This document shows, in pieces, positions 34,582 through 43,602 of a DNA stretch of 62,619 nt. The translations under genes were made by a program, and so were the position numbers. Position 1 is the stretch's first letter. Every line of letters begins with the position of its first letter. The DNA comes from DALYDK01 sp964477125 (GTDB taxonomy: Bacteria > Patescibacteriota > Saccharimonadia > Saccharimonadales > CAIOMD01), in assembly GCA_964477125.1 (NCBI GenBank), contig CAYZCZ010000003.1, forward strand, positions 1 through 62,619, written 5' to 3'. The notes below the pieces were generated by a model, which saw only the letters and a list, made by a program, of their open reading frames with translations, had not been told where the DNA came from and searched no databases.

Positions 34582-35289
34582 CTAGCTTACTATGGAACCG
34601 TTTTCGGTCTTTCCTGCCAGAACAGCTAGTACGTATTCTGGTTTTGGTTGGCAAACTGCAATTTTTATTTGTTTATCGGCAGCCAAAGCCAGCGCCGCCC
34701 TATCCATCACCCTTATATTCTCGTTTGCCAATGCTTCTCTAAAAGTAATATCGTCATATTTAACAGCATTGGGGTCTTCTGTAGGGTCATTATCGTATAT
34801 ACCATTTACTTTGGTAGTTTTAATTACGGCTTCGCAATGAAGCTCAAAAGCCTGGGCAACTACAGCAGTATCGGTAGTAAAACCTGGCTTGCCTAAGCCG
34901 CCAGCAATAAGTACTATCCGGCCACCACTCATATATTTGATTGCTCTTTGATAAGAAAATCTTTCACTTACGCTTTCGACAGGTATATTGCTAAATAAAC
35001 GGCTTTCTACCTGGCCCCGTTGGTTGAGTGCTTCATTAAGAAATAGTCCGTTCTGTACGGTGGCCAACATACCCATTTGGTCAGCAATGACCTGGTTTGT
35101 AAAACCGTTTTTGTGTAGTTTGTTACCCCTTACAATATTTCCACCACCCATAACGCATGCCACCTGGTACCCTTCCCTGCTAAGCGCCTCTAGCACCTCA
35201 CAGACCTTCACAGCTTCTCTCATATCAAAATTATATTCATCCGATCCAAGCTGTTCTCCTGACACCTTAACCATTACCCGTTTATTCAT
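34582..35289 (-). CDS. pyrH: UMP kinase
   Basis: Phosphorylates UMP to UDP. 235 residues of the amino-acid-kinase fold: VKVSGEQL at the start, GGGNIVRG (phosphate loop), ADQMGMLATVQN (UMP site), GGLGKPGFTTDTAVVAQA and the TKVNGIYDNDP segment. Hexameric in bacteria and usually UTP-inhibited. Separated from its usual partners tsf and frr. Followed on the opposite strand by the HTH-HAD gene. Confidence 0.97.
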   Translation of the reverse strand: MNKRVMVKVSGEQLGSDEYNFDMREAVKVCEVLEALSREGYQVACVMGGGNIVRGNKLHKNGFTNQVIADQMGMLATVQNGLFLNEALNQRGQVESRLFSNIPVESVSERFSYQRAIKYMSGGRIVLIAGGLGKPGFTTDTAVVAQAFELHCEAVIKTTKVNGIYDNDPTEDPNAVKYDDITFREALANENIRVMDRAALALAADKQIKIAVCQPKPEYVLAVLAGKTENGSIVS

Positions 35290-35389
35290 ATCACCTTCTT
35301 TCTAACTAGTTATTATACGTGATGATTACTTGTGAATCCGTTTAAATAAAAATGTATGAAACTAGCCGTATCATGCTAGAATATTACTT

Positions 35390-36253
35390 ATGAATGGTGG
35401 GGAAGCTTCAGAAAGTATTGCTCTTGCGAAAGCAATCTCTTCAGCACGCCGTAACGCAGGCTTAACCCAACAGGAACTATGTTCAAAAGCAAACTTATCC
35501 TATAGCACTTTAGCCAAAATTGAACGGGGAGCCATTAAAACTCCTAGTGTTTTTACAGTCGCAGCCATTGCATCCGCCACCGGTACAAGTGTCGAACACC
35601 TTACTGGTATTTCAACTTCAGTAGCAAATCCAAAAAACTATAAAACCTCTTTAAGCGGTATAAAATTTGTATATTTTGATGTTAACGGAGTGCTTGTTAG
35701 GTTTTTCCAACGAGCTTTTACAAATATTTCTGCCGACACTGGAGCCTCATCGGACGTTATAGAATCCTTATATTGGCACTACAACGACGTTGTTTGTCGT
35801 GGCGAAATGTCTTTATCTGAATTTGATCAAATTCTTGCCGACAGACTTAATATTCCAAATATATCTTGGGCTGAATATTATCTAAAGAATATTGAAGTAA
35901 TTAACGAAACGGTTGAGCTAATAAGGTGGGCTATAACCTACTATCCTATTGGCCTATTAACAAATATTATGCCAGGACTAGTAAATGAAATGATTAAGCA
36001 AAGCAAACTACCCAACCTAGACTATTCGGCTATCGTGGACTCATCTGTTGTTGGGTCTATAAAGCCAGAACAAAATATATATGCCATTGCCCAAAAAATA
36101 TCTGGATATAAACCAGAGGAAATTCTTTTCATTGATGATAGCAGGCAAAACTTAATGGCCGCTGAAAAACTAGGTTGGCATGTTTTATGGTTCGACGATT
36201 ATCGCCCTAGCGAAAGTGAACATCGCATAAAAGAAGCGTTGTTATTTGAATAA
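35390..36253 (+). CDS. XRE helix-turn-helix fused to HAD-like domain
   Basis: 287 residues. N-terminal XRE/Cro-type HTH (about 9-70: ARRNAGLTQQELCSKANLSYSTLAKIERG), a short linker, then a HAD domain (about 91-285) with motif I FDVNGV (D97, but Asn at the +2 position), motif II LLTN (T191), motif III K225 and motif IV IDD (D249/D250), and a helical cap. It looks like a DNA-binding regulator that senses or dephosphorylates a small metabolite. Loss of the +2 Asp raises doubt about phosphatase activity. Extended -10 TGCTAGAAT (35374-35382) lies 7 nt before the ATG. Confidence 0.9.
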   Translation: MNGGEASESIALAKAISSARRNAGLTQQELCSKANLSYSTLAKIERGAIKTPSVFTVAAIASATGTSVEHLTGISTSVANPKNYKTSLSGIKFVYFDVNGVLVRFFQRAFTNISADTGASSDVIESLYWHYNDVVCRGEMSLSEFDQILADRLNIPNISWAEYYLKNIEVINETVELIRWAITYYPIGLLTNIMPGLVNEMIKQSKLPNLDYSAIVDSSVVGSIKPEQNIYAIAQKISGYKPEEILFIDDSRQNLMAAEKLGWHVLWFDDYRPSESEHRIKEALLFE

Positions 36254-36266
36254 AAACAACTTCTAG

Positions 36267-38819
36267 TTAAGAATAAGCCTCGAATGTTTTAATCTCTTCA
36301 TCTAACTTGGTATATAGCTCATTTTCATGTGAAAGCTGGTCTTTAGTCTGCTGGATAACTTGTTTTGGTGCCTTGCTTGTATAATTTTTATTATTTAAAC
36401 GCTGTTGTAACTTTTCTATGGTCGCTATTTTCTTATTTTTAGCAACTATCAATTTGGCAAGATAAATTTTTGCTGTGTTCAAATCAATATCCAGCCAACA
36501 ATTATGTCTAGTCTGAGTAAGCCTTAACCCCTTACCCGCTTCAACCTCTTTAACGCCTGAAAGTTTTGCAAACTTACTAATTATTTGAGCATTATCTGTA
36601 AGGAATGTGCTATTTGTAAAATAGAGCGTTGGTTTATTTACGTCTAACACTGTGGTAATGTGCCTTATTTCAGAAATAATTTCTTTGAGTTTTTCAAAAT
36701 CATTGGCCATTTTAGCATTAACAGATTTCTCTGCTGGCCATTGGGCTGTAATAAGTAAATCTTCTGGTTTCCAGCTAAGCGTTTGCCATATGGTTTCAGT
36801 AACAAATGGAGCAAAAGGATGTGTCAGCTTTAGTGAAACTTCCAAGATATACGACAAAACATCCTTATTCAACTGGGCTTTACTTGCCTCTATATACCAG
36901 TCTGCAAAATCGTCCCAAATAAAATGATAAACCTTTTCATATGCCTCACTAAGTCGATAAGTATCCATTAATTGAGTAACGTCATTCACTACGGTATTTG
37001 CCCTTGATAAAATCCAATGATCAGCTGATGATTTTGGAACTATTTTTTCACGTGAAAAATCATCGCTTAATGTCACTTCACAGAAACGAGCAATATTCCA
37101 TAATTTATTACAGAAATTACGTCCTGCGATGACCTTACTAGGATCATAAGCTGCACTATAGCCAGCTGAACGACCAGCTATCATCCCCATTCTAAGTGCA
37201 TCAGCCCCGTTTTCCCTTAATACTGCAGTTGGATCTATAACATTTCCTAAGCTCTTACTCATTTTTTTGCCATCTTCGGCACGTACCATACCATGCAAAT
37301 AAACCTCTTTAAAAGGTATTTTGCCGGTAACATACAAGCCAATACAAACCATGCGAGCTACCCAGGGGTACAATATGTCTTGTCCTGTTTCCATAAGGCT
37401 ATTTGGATAGAAATCTTTGAAATCTTGGTTGTCTGGAAATCCCATGGTTACGAATGGCCAATGGCCACTGCTAAACCAAGTATCAAACACATCCGGATCA
37501 CGTCGATAATGCTTGCCATTTTGCTCTATAATCTCTTCGGTAACAGTGGTATTGTAAATCCACTCATCAGGGTCATCAACATTCTGAAAAGCCGGAATTG
37601 GTATACCCCAAGCAATTTGCCTGCTAATATTCCAATCTTTTACGTTCTTTAAGTACTCAATAACTTGCTCACGCTTATTGTCTGGGTAAAAAACAATTTT
37701 ATTTGCCTTAAGGGCTTTTATAGCGGGAGATGCCAATTTTTGCATACTAACAAACCATTGGTCCATTAACATTGGCTCAATAGTTGTTCCACACTTGTAA
37801 CACACCCCTACCCTATTCTTGTAATGCTTATCTACTTTAATAAGTAGACCCTTCTCGTCAAGCGCTTTTGCAACTGCATCACGAGCTTCCAATACTGTCA
37901 TTCCCTCGTACTTCCCTGCCCTGTGATTCATAGTACCGTCATGATTAATCACACGAATTGCTTCCAAATTATGGCGTTGTCCAGCTTCCCAGTCATTAAA
38001 ATCATGAGCTGGTGTTATTTTTACTACACCTGTACCAAAATCCCTGTCGACCATTTCATCAGCAATAACCCTAATCTCAAAGGGACCATTAACACCTTCT
38101 ACTGTTAACACTTTGCCTACCAAATCTTTGTAGCGAGTATCTTTAGGGTGGACAGCTACTGCAGTATCGCCAAATTTTGTTTCAGGGCGAGTTGTAGCCA
38201 GTTCAAACGGACCATACTTTAAATAATATAAAGGGCTCTCTTTATCTTGGTATTCTACTTCGATATCAGCAAAACTCGTTCTATGCTTTGTGCAGTAATT
38301 AACAAGTCTTTCACCTCGGTAAATTAATCCATCATCCCACATTTTTTTAAAAGTTTGGTAAGATGTTTCTACTACTTTATCGTCTAATGTAAAAGTGAAC
38401 CTAGTCCAATCTACACTAGCACCCAGCATTCTAAACATTGTTTCAAAATTATCGCGGTTCTGACCAACAAAGTCATATATTTGGTCATAAACTTCTTCTC
38501 GCGTATAGTCAAAACGGCTTTTACCTTCTTTGGCTAGCTTTTTTTCATAAACTACTTGGGTCTCAAATCCAGCATGGTCTGCCCCTGGAGCCCATAAAGT
38601 CCGCTCACCTTTCATCCTATGATAACGAATAACCCCATCCTGGATAGCAAACATCAATGAATGACCTATATGAAGCCCGGCATTTGCATTTGGTGGCGGA
38701 AGAACAATGCAATAATCGCCCTTTCCCCGACCTACCGGTTCGAAAGCTCCACTTTTTTCCCATAAATCATAAATATCCTGCTCATATTGCTGTGGTTCAT
38801 AAACTTTAGAAAGTTGCAT
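36267..38819 (-). CDS. valS: Valyl-tRNA synthetase
   Basis: 850-residue class I synthetase. HIGH motif HIGHS (50-54), KMSKS at GKKMSKSLGNV (about 515-525), an editing CP1 domain in between with TTRPETKFGDTAVAVHP, the DVFDTWFSSGHWPF signature, an anticodon-binding helical domain and a C-terminal coiled coil (KNKKIATIEKLQQRLNNKNY). SD GAGG before the ATG. A parS-like palindrome lies inside the coding region at 37044-37059. Confidence 0.98.
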   Translation of the reverse strand: MQLSKVYEPQQYEQDIYDLWEKSGAFEPVGRGKGDYCIVLPPPNANAGLHIGHSLMFAIQDGVIRYHRMKGERTLWAPGADHAGFETQVVYEKKLAKEGKSRFDYTREEVYDQIYDFVGQNRDNFETMFRMLGASVDWTRFTFTLDDKVVETSYQTFKKMWDDGLIYRGERLVNYCTKHRTSFADIEVEYQDKESPLYYLKYGPFELATTRPETKFGDTAVAVHPKDTRYKDLVGKVLTVEGVNGPFEIRVIADEMVDRDFGTGVVKITPAHDFNDWEAGQRHNLEAIRVINHDGTMNHRAGKYEGMTVLEARDAVAKALDEKGLLIKVDKHYKNRVGVCYKCGTTIEPMLMDQWFVSMQKLASPAIKALKANKIVFYPDNKREQVIEYLKNVKDWNISRQIAWGIPIPAFQNVDDPDEWIYNTTVTEEIIEQNGKHYRRDPDVFDTWFSSGHWPFVTMGFPDNQDFKDFYPNSLMETGQDILYPWVARMVCIGLYVTGKIPFKEVYLHGMVRAEDGKKMSKSLGNVIDPTAVLRENGADALRMGMIAGRSAGYSAAYDPSKVIAGRNFCNKLWNIARFCEVTLSDDFSREKIVPKSSADHWILSRANTVVNDVTQLMDTYRLSEAYEKVYHFIWDDFADWYIEASKAQLNKDVLSYILEVSLKLTHPFAPFVTETIWQTLSWKPEDLLITAQWPAEKSVNAKMANDFEKLKEIISEIRHITTVLDVNKPTLYFTNSTFLTDNAQIISKFAKLSGVKEVEAGKGLRLTQTRHNCWLDIDLNTAKIYLAKLIVAKNKKIATIEKLQQRLNNKNYTSKAPKQVIQQTKDQLSHENELYTKLDEEIKTFEAYS
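37044..37059. promoter_or_regulatory. parS-like palindrome inside valS
   Basis: TTTTTCACGTGAAAAA, a perfect 16-bp palindrome with the CACGTG core and T/A arms of the ParB-binding site (published consensus TGTTTCACGTGAAACA). It encodes part of FSREK in valS, so it costs little in protein terms. First of three such sites within 2.7 kb. Confidence 0.6.
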
Positions 38820-38897
38820 TTGTTCCTCTACCTTAGTATCTAGTAATTTAATTCATATTCTATTTTACTTCTTATATGTCCCAGTAGCAAAAAGATT

Positions 38898-38915
38898 AGT
38901 TTTCACGTGAAAACT
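38898..38915. promoter_or_regulatory. parS-like palindrome between tsaD and valS
   Basis: AGTTTTCACGTGAAAACT, a perfect 18-bp palindrome and the closest of the three to the ParB consensus (GTTTCACGTGAAAC core with one extra T/A per arm). It abuts the tsaD stop codon in the short tsaD-valS gap. Confidence 0.65.
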
Positions 38916-39970
38916 TACATTTTCAAATTTGGGTTTATAGCCAGTGAAAACGGATCTGCTGGTATTTGTTTAGCTATTGCCTTATAACAGCCCAAAGTTG
39001 CAATCATCGCTCCATTATCTGTACACAGAGCAGGGGAAGCATAGCTAATATCAATTGGTAGAGATTCCTTAAGCTGGCGTCTAAGTTCACTATTCGATGC
39101 TACTCCACCAGCAATAACAACAGATTGAGGCCTAAATTGATTAAAGGCTTTGACTGTCTTATCCACCACTATAGCAATTGCCGTTTGCTGGAAGCTTGCT
39201 GAAATATCCATCTTCTGGCGCTCAGATAGCATGCTTGGAAGCTTTGTAGACGCTAAACGGTAATCACCGCCTACCGCAGTTTGGGCGACCCTTAGAACGG
39301 CTGTTTTTAGCCCAGAATAACTAAAGTTGTAATCACCGTCCACTTTTGGTTTTGGCAATTGATAACAATTTGGGTCACCAGCTAAAGCCGATTTAGCAAC
39401 GCTTGGACCGCCAGGATAGGGAAGACCTAATATTTTTGCCACCTTATCAAATGCTTCTCCAATCGCATCATCAACTGTCTGCCCTAGCAATTTATATTTA
39501 AAATGATTTTCAAAATAAACCAGTTGGGTGTGTCCACCACTTACAATTAAAGCTAACAACGGAAATTCTGGCCGATGTTCATTTAAAAAATTAGCATACA
39601 CATGACCCTCTACATGATTTATGTCGTATAAAGGTTTCTCCTTAACAATCGCTAAGGTTCTAGCCGTTAGCACACCGACCAATAGACTCCCAGATAGGCC
39701 AGCACCATTTGTAACTGCAATACCATCTATTTTGTTCCAAGCCTCATTTGCGGAAATATTTTTTTCACGTGAAAACTTAGCAATTACTTCTTCTATTTGC
39801 GGAATTATATATTCTATATGGCTACGTGCCGCAAGTTCTGGCACAACACCCCCATACAAAGCATGGATATCCATGCTCGTAGCTAAACTTTCAGCCAACA
39901 ATGTACGGCCATTTTCTACTATAGCTACACCGGTTTCATCGCAACTGCTTTCAATCCCTAGTATAATCAT
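38915..39970 (-). CDS. tsaD: tRNA N6-adenosine threonylcarbamoyltransferase
   Basis: Transfers threonylcarbamoyl to A37 of ANN-decoding tRNAs. 351 residues of the Kae1/TsaD ASKHA fold: GIESSCDETGVAIV, the metal site H119-x3-H123 in NHVEGHVYANF, VSGGHTQLVYF, DDAIGEAFDKVAK and CTDNGAMIA. TATAAT (39978-39983) precedes the ATG by 7 nt without an SD. tsaB and tsaE are not in the window. A parS-like site lies within the gene (39762). Confidence 0.97.
   Translation of the reverse strand: MIILGIESSCDETGVAIVENGRTLLAESLATSMDIHALYGGVVPELAARSHIEYIIPQIEEVIAKFSREKNISANEAWNKIDGIAVTNGAGLSGSLLVGVLTARTLAIVKEKPLYDINHVEGHVYANFLNEHRPEFPLLALIVSGGHTQLVYFENHFKYKLLGQTVDDAIGEAFDKVAKILGLPYPGGPSVAKSALAGDPNCYQLPKPKVDGDYNFSYSGLKTAVLRVAQTAVGGDYRLASTKLPSMLSERQKMDISASFQQTAIAIVVDKTVKAFNQFRPQSVVIAGGVASNSELRRQLKESLPIDISYASPALCTDNGAMIATLGCYKAIAKQIPADPFSLAINPNLKM
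39762..39775. promoter_or_regulatory. parS-like palindrome inside tsaD
   Basis: TTTTCACGTGAAAA, a perfect 14-bp palindrome within the tsaD coding region, again encoding FSREK. Third member of the cluster. Confidence 0.6.
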
Positions 39971-40016
39971 TAAGTAAATTATACGTTATCAAATAGTAAC
40001 CAGGGAATATTAACCA

Positions 40017-41309
40017 ATGAATGGCAGAAAAGTTGTAAAAAAACTAATACCAAAAAATACATTTAAAAAGGTTGAACCCTATGGCCATTTGGCTGAAACA
40101 GTCATTCATCAAACCAAGCAAGGGTTCCCAGCCAAAGGCTTAAAAATAATCGGAGTAACAGGGACCAACGGCAAGACAACAACCTGCTTTATGATTCATA
40201 AAATGCTTATTAACGCTGGTTTTAAGGTGGGCTTAATGACAACCGTAGCTTATGGGATAGGGGAAGATTTACACCCACAAGTCGCCCATATGACCACTGT
40301 TTCATCTAGTTTACTTTTAAAAAGACTTAACAAAATGAAGCAACAGGGCGCAGAGTGGATTGTGTTGGAAACTACCAGCCACGCACTTGCCCAGAACCGT
40401 ACCTGGGGCATTGATTATTACATGGCTGTAATGACAAACCTGACCCATGAGCATCTCGATTACCATGGCACTTTTGATAACTATCGAAATGCAAAAGTAA
40501 AAATGTTTAAACTGGCCAACAAAAATAAACACGGCAGTCAGCTGGGTATAATAAATGCCGATGATGAAAATGCCAAATATTTTGCAAAACCAATTAAAAA
40601 TACAATAACTTACGGTATTAACAGCGGTGATTTAAAAGCAAAAGACATCAATTTATCACCAGCAGGTGTTTCATATTCTGTAAGCATCAAGAATGATAAG
40701 TACAATATTAAATGCCACATACCTGGCAGTTTCAATGTATATAATTCCTTGGCCGTAGTTGCCGTGGGCAGGGAACTGGGCCTTACGGTGCATCAAATTG
40801 AGCAGGGAATCGCTTCATTAACAGGGGTAGAAGGCAGGATGACCAAGATAGACATCGGCCAAAATTTTGACGTAATTATTGACTTCGCTCATACCCCAGA
40901 TAGTTTTGAAAAACTCTTTAAAGATCTTAAGCCAGTAATAAAGGGAAAGTTAATCGTTTTGTTTGGATCGGCTGGCAGGCGAGACGAAGCAAAAAGAGCC
41001 ATTCAGGGTAGGTTAGCGGGGAAATATGCCGATATTTTAGTACTTACCGAAGAGGATGACAGAGACATTGACGGAAACCTTATATTAGAACAAATTGCTA
41101 GTGGAGCCCAACAAGTCGGCAAAGTAAAAAACGAAAGTCTTTTCCTAATTTTAGACAGAGCTAGTGCAATAGAATTTGCATTAAAACAGGCAAAATCCAA
41201 TGATACAGTTCTATTACTTGGTAAAGGCCATGAAAAAACTATCGAAAGAGCTGATGGCGAACATGACTGGGATGAAATTGGATTAACTAAACAACTGCTT
41301 GCAAAATAG
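40017..41309 (+). CDS. MurE-like UDP-MurNAc-peptide ligase, short form
   Basis: 430 residues of the Mur ligase family. ATP loop GVTGTNGKTTT (47-57), the carbamylated-Lys region, the AHTPDSFEKL motif typical of MurE (YAHTPDALE) and a C-terminal GKGHEKTIERADGEHDWDE. The N-terminal UDP-MurNAc-binding domain found in standard MurE (~480-500 residues) is largely missing: the P-loop starts near residue 47 instead of ~110. Where diaminopimelate-type MurE has DNPR there is EDDR, so the amino acid added is uncertain. Divergent from tsaD. Confidence 0.88.
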   Translation: MNGRKVVKKLIPKNTFKKVEPYGHLAETVIHQTKQGFPAKGLKIIGVTGTNGKTTTCFMIHKMLINAGFKVGLMTTVAYGIGEDLHPQVAHMTTVSSSLLLKRLNKMKQQGAEWIVLETTSHALAQNRTWGIDYYMAVMTNLTHEHLDYHGTFDNYRNAKVKMFKLANKNKHGSQLGIINADDENAKYFAKPIKNTITYGINSGDLKAKDINLSPAGVSYSVSIKNDKYNIKCHIPGSFNVYNSLAVVAVGRELGLTVHQIEQGIASLTGVEGRMTKIDIGQNFDVIIDFAHTPDSFEKLFKDLKPVIKGKLIVLFGSAGRRDEAKRAIQGRLAGKYADILVLTEEDDRDIDGNLILEQIASGAQQVGKVKNESLFLILDRASAIEFALKQAKSNDTVLLLGKGHEKTIERADGEHDWDEIGLTKQLLAK

Positions 41310-41421
41310 TAATATTGGTATACATATATTACCAAATTACTGATACAATAAGCATAAGCGAAAGTAAGTTGAACTTACGCTAGTTATATTTAATCTAGAC
41401 TAAATTAATTCGAATAAAAAC

Positions 41422-42696
41422 ATGGCAGTATACAAAGTAATTCAAGACATCGAAGCCGAAGATAAGCTATTGGGCCCACTAACTCTCAAGCAGTTTATTT
41501 TTGCAGTCATTGCTGTTGGTTTTGGATTTGTTGCATTTATGGTAGCTAACAAAACTGGAGCTATTTATTTAGCCATACCATTTTTGCCATTTATTATTGG
41601 TTTTGGAGTTTTAGCGGCACCCCTAAGCAAAGACCAGCCAAGCGACTTATGGCTTGCTGCCAGAATAAGGTTTTTTATTAAACCCCGAAAAAGAATCTGG
41701 GACCAAAGTGGTATAAAAGAACTAGTGACTATTACTGTGCCAAAAAAAGAAATAAAACAGTTAACTGATAACCTAAGCCAGGGTGAGGTAAAAAGCCGCC
41801 TTAATGCATTAGCTGACACACTAGATAGCAGAGGTTGGGCTGTAAAAAATGTTGCCCTAAACATGTATTCTAACCCCAGTTATGCCTACGCCTACGATGC
41901 TGGCCAAGAAAGATTGCTTGACCCATCTAGCTTGCCTAGGGCTGTAGATGAAATAAATATTACCAATACAGACGATATTTTAGACACTAACTATAACCCT
42001 ACGGCTCAACACTTCGAAGAAATGATAGAGGTGTCTACCGCAAATCATAAAGCTGAAGCAGTCGCTAATATGAAGGCAACAATCTCAAGCCAAGCAGATG
42101 CCCAAATACCTTCGGTTGCTAGTAAAACCATACAACAAGACACTACCCAGACTGTAGCAACCTATATTGCACAAACTCCTAATGGAGATAACTTTGAAGT
42201 CCCTATCCCAGATAATGCAAATATCCCCAACCAACCAGCCGACAATGATTATTGGTTTATGAACCAGCCGTCCAATGCAAGCCAAACAGTTGAACCTGAC
42301 AGTGTAATGTTTAACGATCAAACAATTAAACCAGCAAGTCCAGTCCAAACAGCTAATAACACTGACGATGGCCAAACAGATGTTCAGAAAATTGATCAAG
42401 AAAAAGAACTATTAGAGCATATTAAAGCCGATAAAAGCATTACGGCAAAAGCTAACCCTCACCATAAGGTTGTTAAAACACCCGAACAACTGGCTATTGA
42501 AGAAAAAGCCCGCCAAGAAGTCGAAAAGGCTGAAAAAGCAATTGAAGATGAAAAAGCACAAGCGGTGACAGCTAAACAAAACCCTGTTAATATAGAACTT
42601 GCAAGATCTGATGATCTGAGCGTTGAAACAATTTCCAAACTTGCCAACAGGAAACCAAAAAAGGCAAATGGAGAGGTTGTTGTTAACCTTCGTTAG
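41422..42696 (+). CDS. PrgI-family protein (VirB3-like T4SS component)
   Basis: 424 residues. The first ~110 residues are PrgI-like: YKVIQDIEAEDKLLGPLTLKQFIFA with two TM helices and the KPRKRIWDQSG membrane-proximal motif. The remainder is a long Ala/Gln/Glu-rich cytoplasmic tail absent from short PrgI proteins. PrgI corresponds to VirB3, the inner-membrane partner of the VirB4 ATPase. Heads a three-gene T4SS operon. Confidence 0.87.
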   Translation: MAVYKVIQDIEAEDKLLGPLTLKQFIFAVIAVGFGFVAFMVANKTGAIYLAIPFLPFIIGFGVLAAPLSKDQPSDLWLAARIRFFIKPRKRIWDQSGIKELVTITVPKKEIKQLTDNLSQGEVKSRLNALADTLDSRGWAVKNVALNMYSNPSYAYAYDAGQERLLDPSSLPRAVDEINITNTDDILDTNYNPTAQHFEEMIEVSTANHKAEAVANMKATISSQADAQIPSVASKTIQQDTTQTVATYIAQTPNGDNFEVPIPDNANIPNQPADNDYWFMNQPSNASQTVEPDSVMFNDQTIKPASPVQTANNTDDGQTDVQKIDQEKELLEHIKADKSITAKANPHHKVVKTPEQLAIEEKARQEVEKAEKAIEDEKAQAVTAKQNPVNIELARSDDLSVETISKLANRKPKKANGEVVVNLR

Positions 42697-42716
42697 GGTG
42701 GCGAAAATATATAATT

Positions 42717-43601
42717 ATGGATCCAAATACACAAGGCTATCAACCAAATACTGGCCAGCAACCTGGCGCTGTTCCTTATGGTCAATATACTATGGGTAAC
42801 CAGCCATATGCTGGGCAACCAGGGGTATCTCCACAAATTCAACCCGGTAGTGTCCCACAACCGACTGTAACACCCGTTAAAAGTAATCCTAACAGCACCC
42901 AAAACACTTTAATGATAAGTGAAATACGTGACGGTATAGTTATCATGAACGATGGTTCTTTCCGAAGTGTAGTTATGTTAAAAAGTATTAACTTCGACCT
43001 TATGAGCCCAGGTGAACGCGAAGGTGTAGAGTATGGTTATCAAGGATTTTTAAATTCACTATATTTCCCAGTACAAATATTTGTCCGTTCACAAAAAGTT
43101 GATCTTGGCCCATATATTCAAAAGCTAGACAAAATACGTTCAGAGCACGATAACATGCTTTTAGCACTACTTATGGAAGATTATATTGCTTATATGGCAG
43201 GCCTTGCAGAACAAACCAATGTCATGGATAAAAAGTTTTATATGGTTATACCTTACTTCCCGGTAGCCGATGCTCAAAAAGTAGTTCAAGCAAGCAAGGG
43301 TTTCATGGAAGGAATTTTTGGTAAAAAAGAGCAGAAAGTTATTATTAACGAAGCCGACTTAGAAACTGCCAAAACTGAGTTGCGCGATCGCACCCAGTCG
43401 GTATTAGCCGCCTTAATGCAATGTGGCGTGCAAGGCTTGCCACTCGACACCAATGAACTAATTGAACTTTACTACGACGCCTATAACCCTGACACAGCCA
43501 CACGCCAACAACTCAAAAACTTTGACGATTTAAATGCGCCAGTAGTCTCTAGGGGTCAAGGTAATGCTTATCAGCCAAATTTAGAAAGGGAAATGAACTA
43601 G
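42717..43601 (+). CDS. VirB4/TraC N-terminal-like protein
   Basis: 294 residues: a Gln/Pro/Gly-rich head of about 60 residues and a folded domain (ISEIRDGIVIMNDGSFRSVVMLKSINFDLMS ... KKFYMVIPYFPV) that resembles the N-terminal non-ATPase lobe of VirB4/TraC-type proteins as a separate polypeptide. No Walker motif. Its stop is separated from the VirB4 ATPase start by a single base, so the proteins are made together and probably bind each other. Confidence 0.75.
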   Translation: MDPNTQGYQPNTGQQPGAVPYGQYTMGNQPYAGQPGVSPQIQPGSVPQPTVTPVKSNPNSTQNTLMISEIRDGIVIMNDGSFRSVVMLKSINFDLMSPGEREGVEYGYQGFLNSLYFPVQIFVRSQKVDLGPYIQKLDKIRSEHDNMLLALLMEDYIAYMAGLAEQTNVMDKKFYMVIPYFPVADAQKVVQASKGFMEGIFGKKEQKVIINEADLETAKTELRDRTQSVLAALMQCGVQGLPLDTNELIELYYDAYNPDTATRQQLKNFDDLNAPVVSRGQGNAYQPNLEREMN

Positions 43602-43602
43602 T

